A stretch of DNA of 6,332 nt from Patescibacteria group bacterium (lineage in GTDB: Bacteria > Patescibacteriota > Dojkabacteria > SC72). The stretch covers positions 1 through 6,332 of the forward strand of contig DOZG01000022.1 of assembly GCA_003518125.1 (NCBI GenBank), in the 5' to 3' direction. Every line of letters begins with the position of its first letter. The first letter of the stretch is position 1. Below are positions 6,273 through 6,332 of the stretch, piece after piece. Below the pieces are notes generated by a model that did not search any database, was not told the origin of the DNA, and saw nothing but the letters and a program-made list of their open reading frames with translations. The translations under genes and the position numbers were made by a program.

Positions 6273-6301
6273 TTCTCTTCCTATTCACTTTTTTGTATAA
6301 T
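6273..6301 (+). promoter_or_regulatory. promoter for the tRNA gene
   Basis: TATAAT at 6296-6301 is a perfect -10 box. At 17 nt upstream the -35 position holds TTCTCT (6273-6278), only three of six to consensus. The box ends 8 nt before the inferred first base of the tRNA, so transcription would begin within about 3 nt of the mature 5' end. Confidence 0.65.
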
Positions 6302-6309
6302 AGTCTACC

Positions 6310-6332
6310 GGTCGAGTGGTGGAACTGGCAGA
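6310..6332 (+). tRNA. tRNA-Leu, 5' end only, cut by the window edge
   Basis: The last 23 bases read as a tRNA start: a 7-base acceptor strand GGTCGAG (6310-6316), TG at positions 8-9, then GTGGAACTGGCAGA. That last block matches the D-arm of bacterial leucine tRNAs (GCGGAATTGGTAGA in E. coli). The anticodon, variable arm and 3' half lie outside, so the isoacceptor cannot be read. A serine tRNA is the main alternative because GTCGAGTGGT resembles its D-arm, but the GGAACTGGCAGA block favours leucine. Confidence 0.75.

Overview
This is a 6.3 kb, AT-rich window (about 35% GC where I counted). It is densely coded and carries mostly core bacterial genes: parts of seven protein genes and the first bases of a tRNA. 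Several features point to a small-genome bacterium of the Candidate Phyla Radiation (Patescibacteria) type. These are the compact packing, the scarcity of Shine-Dalgarno sequences, a promoter that leaves almost no 5' leader, a ribosomal protein L31 with a Lys-rich C-terminal tail, and a UlaG-like beta-lactamase-fold protein of a kind I associate with those genomes. The phylum assignment is an inference from style and remembered family features, and I cannot name the lineage. All complete genes read through in the standard code with no in-frame TGA.

Layout. (1) Positions 1-1877, + strand: the C-terminal part of an S41 carboxyl-terminal processing protease, then 17 nt later a membrane-anchored HtrA-type serine protease. 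Together they look like an envelope protein quality-control pair. (2) Positions 1878-4143, - strand: a translation-termination operon transcribed rpmE-prfA-prmC, encoding ribosomal protein L31, release factor 1, and the methyltransferase that modifies the release-factor GGQ glutamine. prfA and prmC overlap by 8 nt. The operon meets htrA tail to tail with no intergenic base, and an inverted repeat covers both stop codons. (3) Positions 4144-4273: a 130-nt divergent intergenic region with a very good promoter for rpmE and only weak signals toward the other side. (4) Positions 4274-6256, + strand: a degenerate metallo-beta-lactamase-fold protein followed 15 nt later by the replicative helicase gene dnaB. 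(5) Positions 6257-6332: a short spacer with a TATAAT box and the 5' end of what is probably a tRNA-Leu, cut by the window edge.

I see no mobile element, CRISPR array, phage gene or defence system. The region looks like ordinary housekeeping DNA. The points worth a second look are the beta-lactamase-fold protein that has lost its metal ligands, variant motifs in both RF1 and its modifying enzyme, the almost leaderless rpmE and tRNA promoters, and the shared hairpin at the convergent stop codons.
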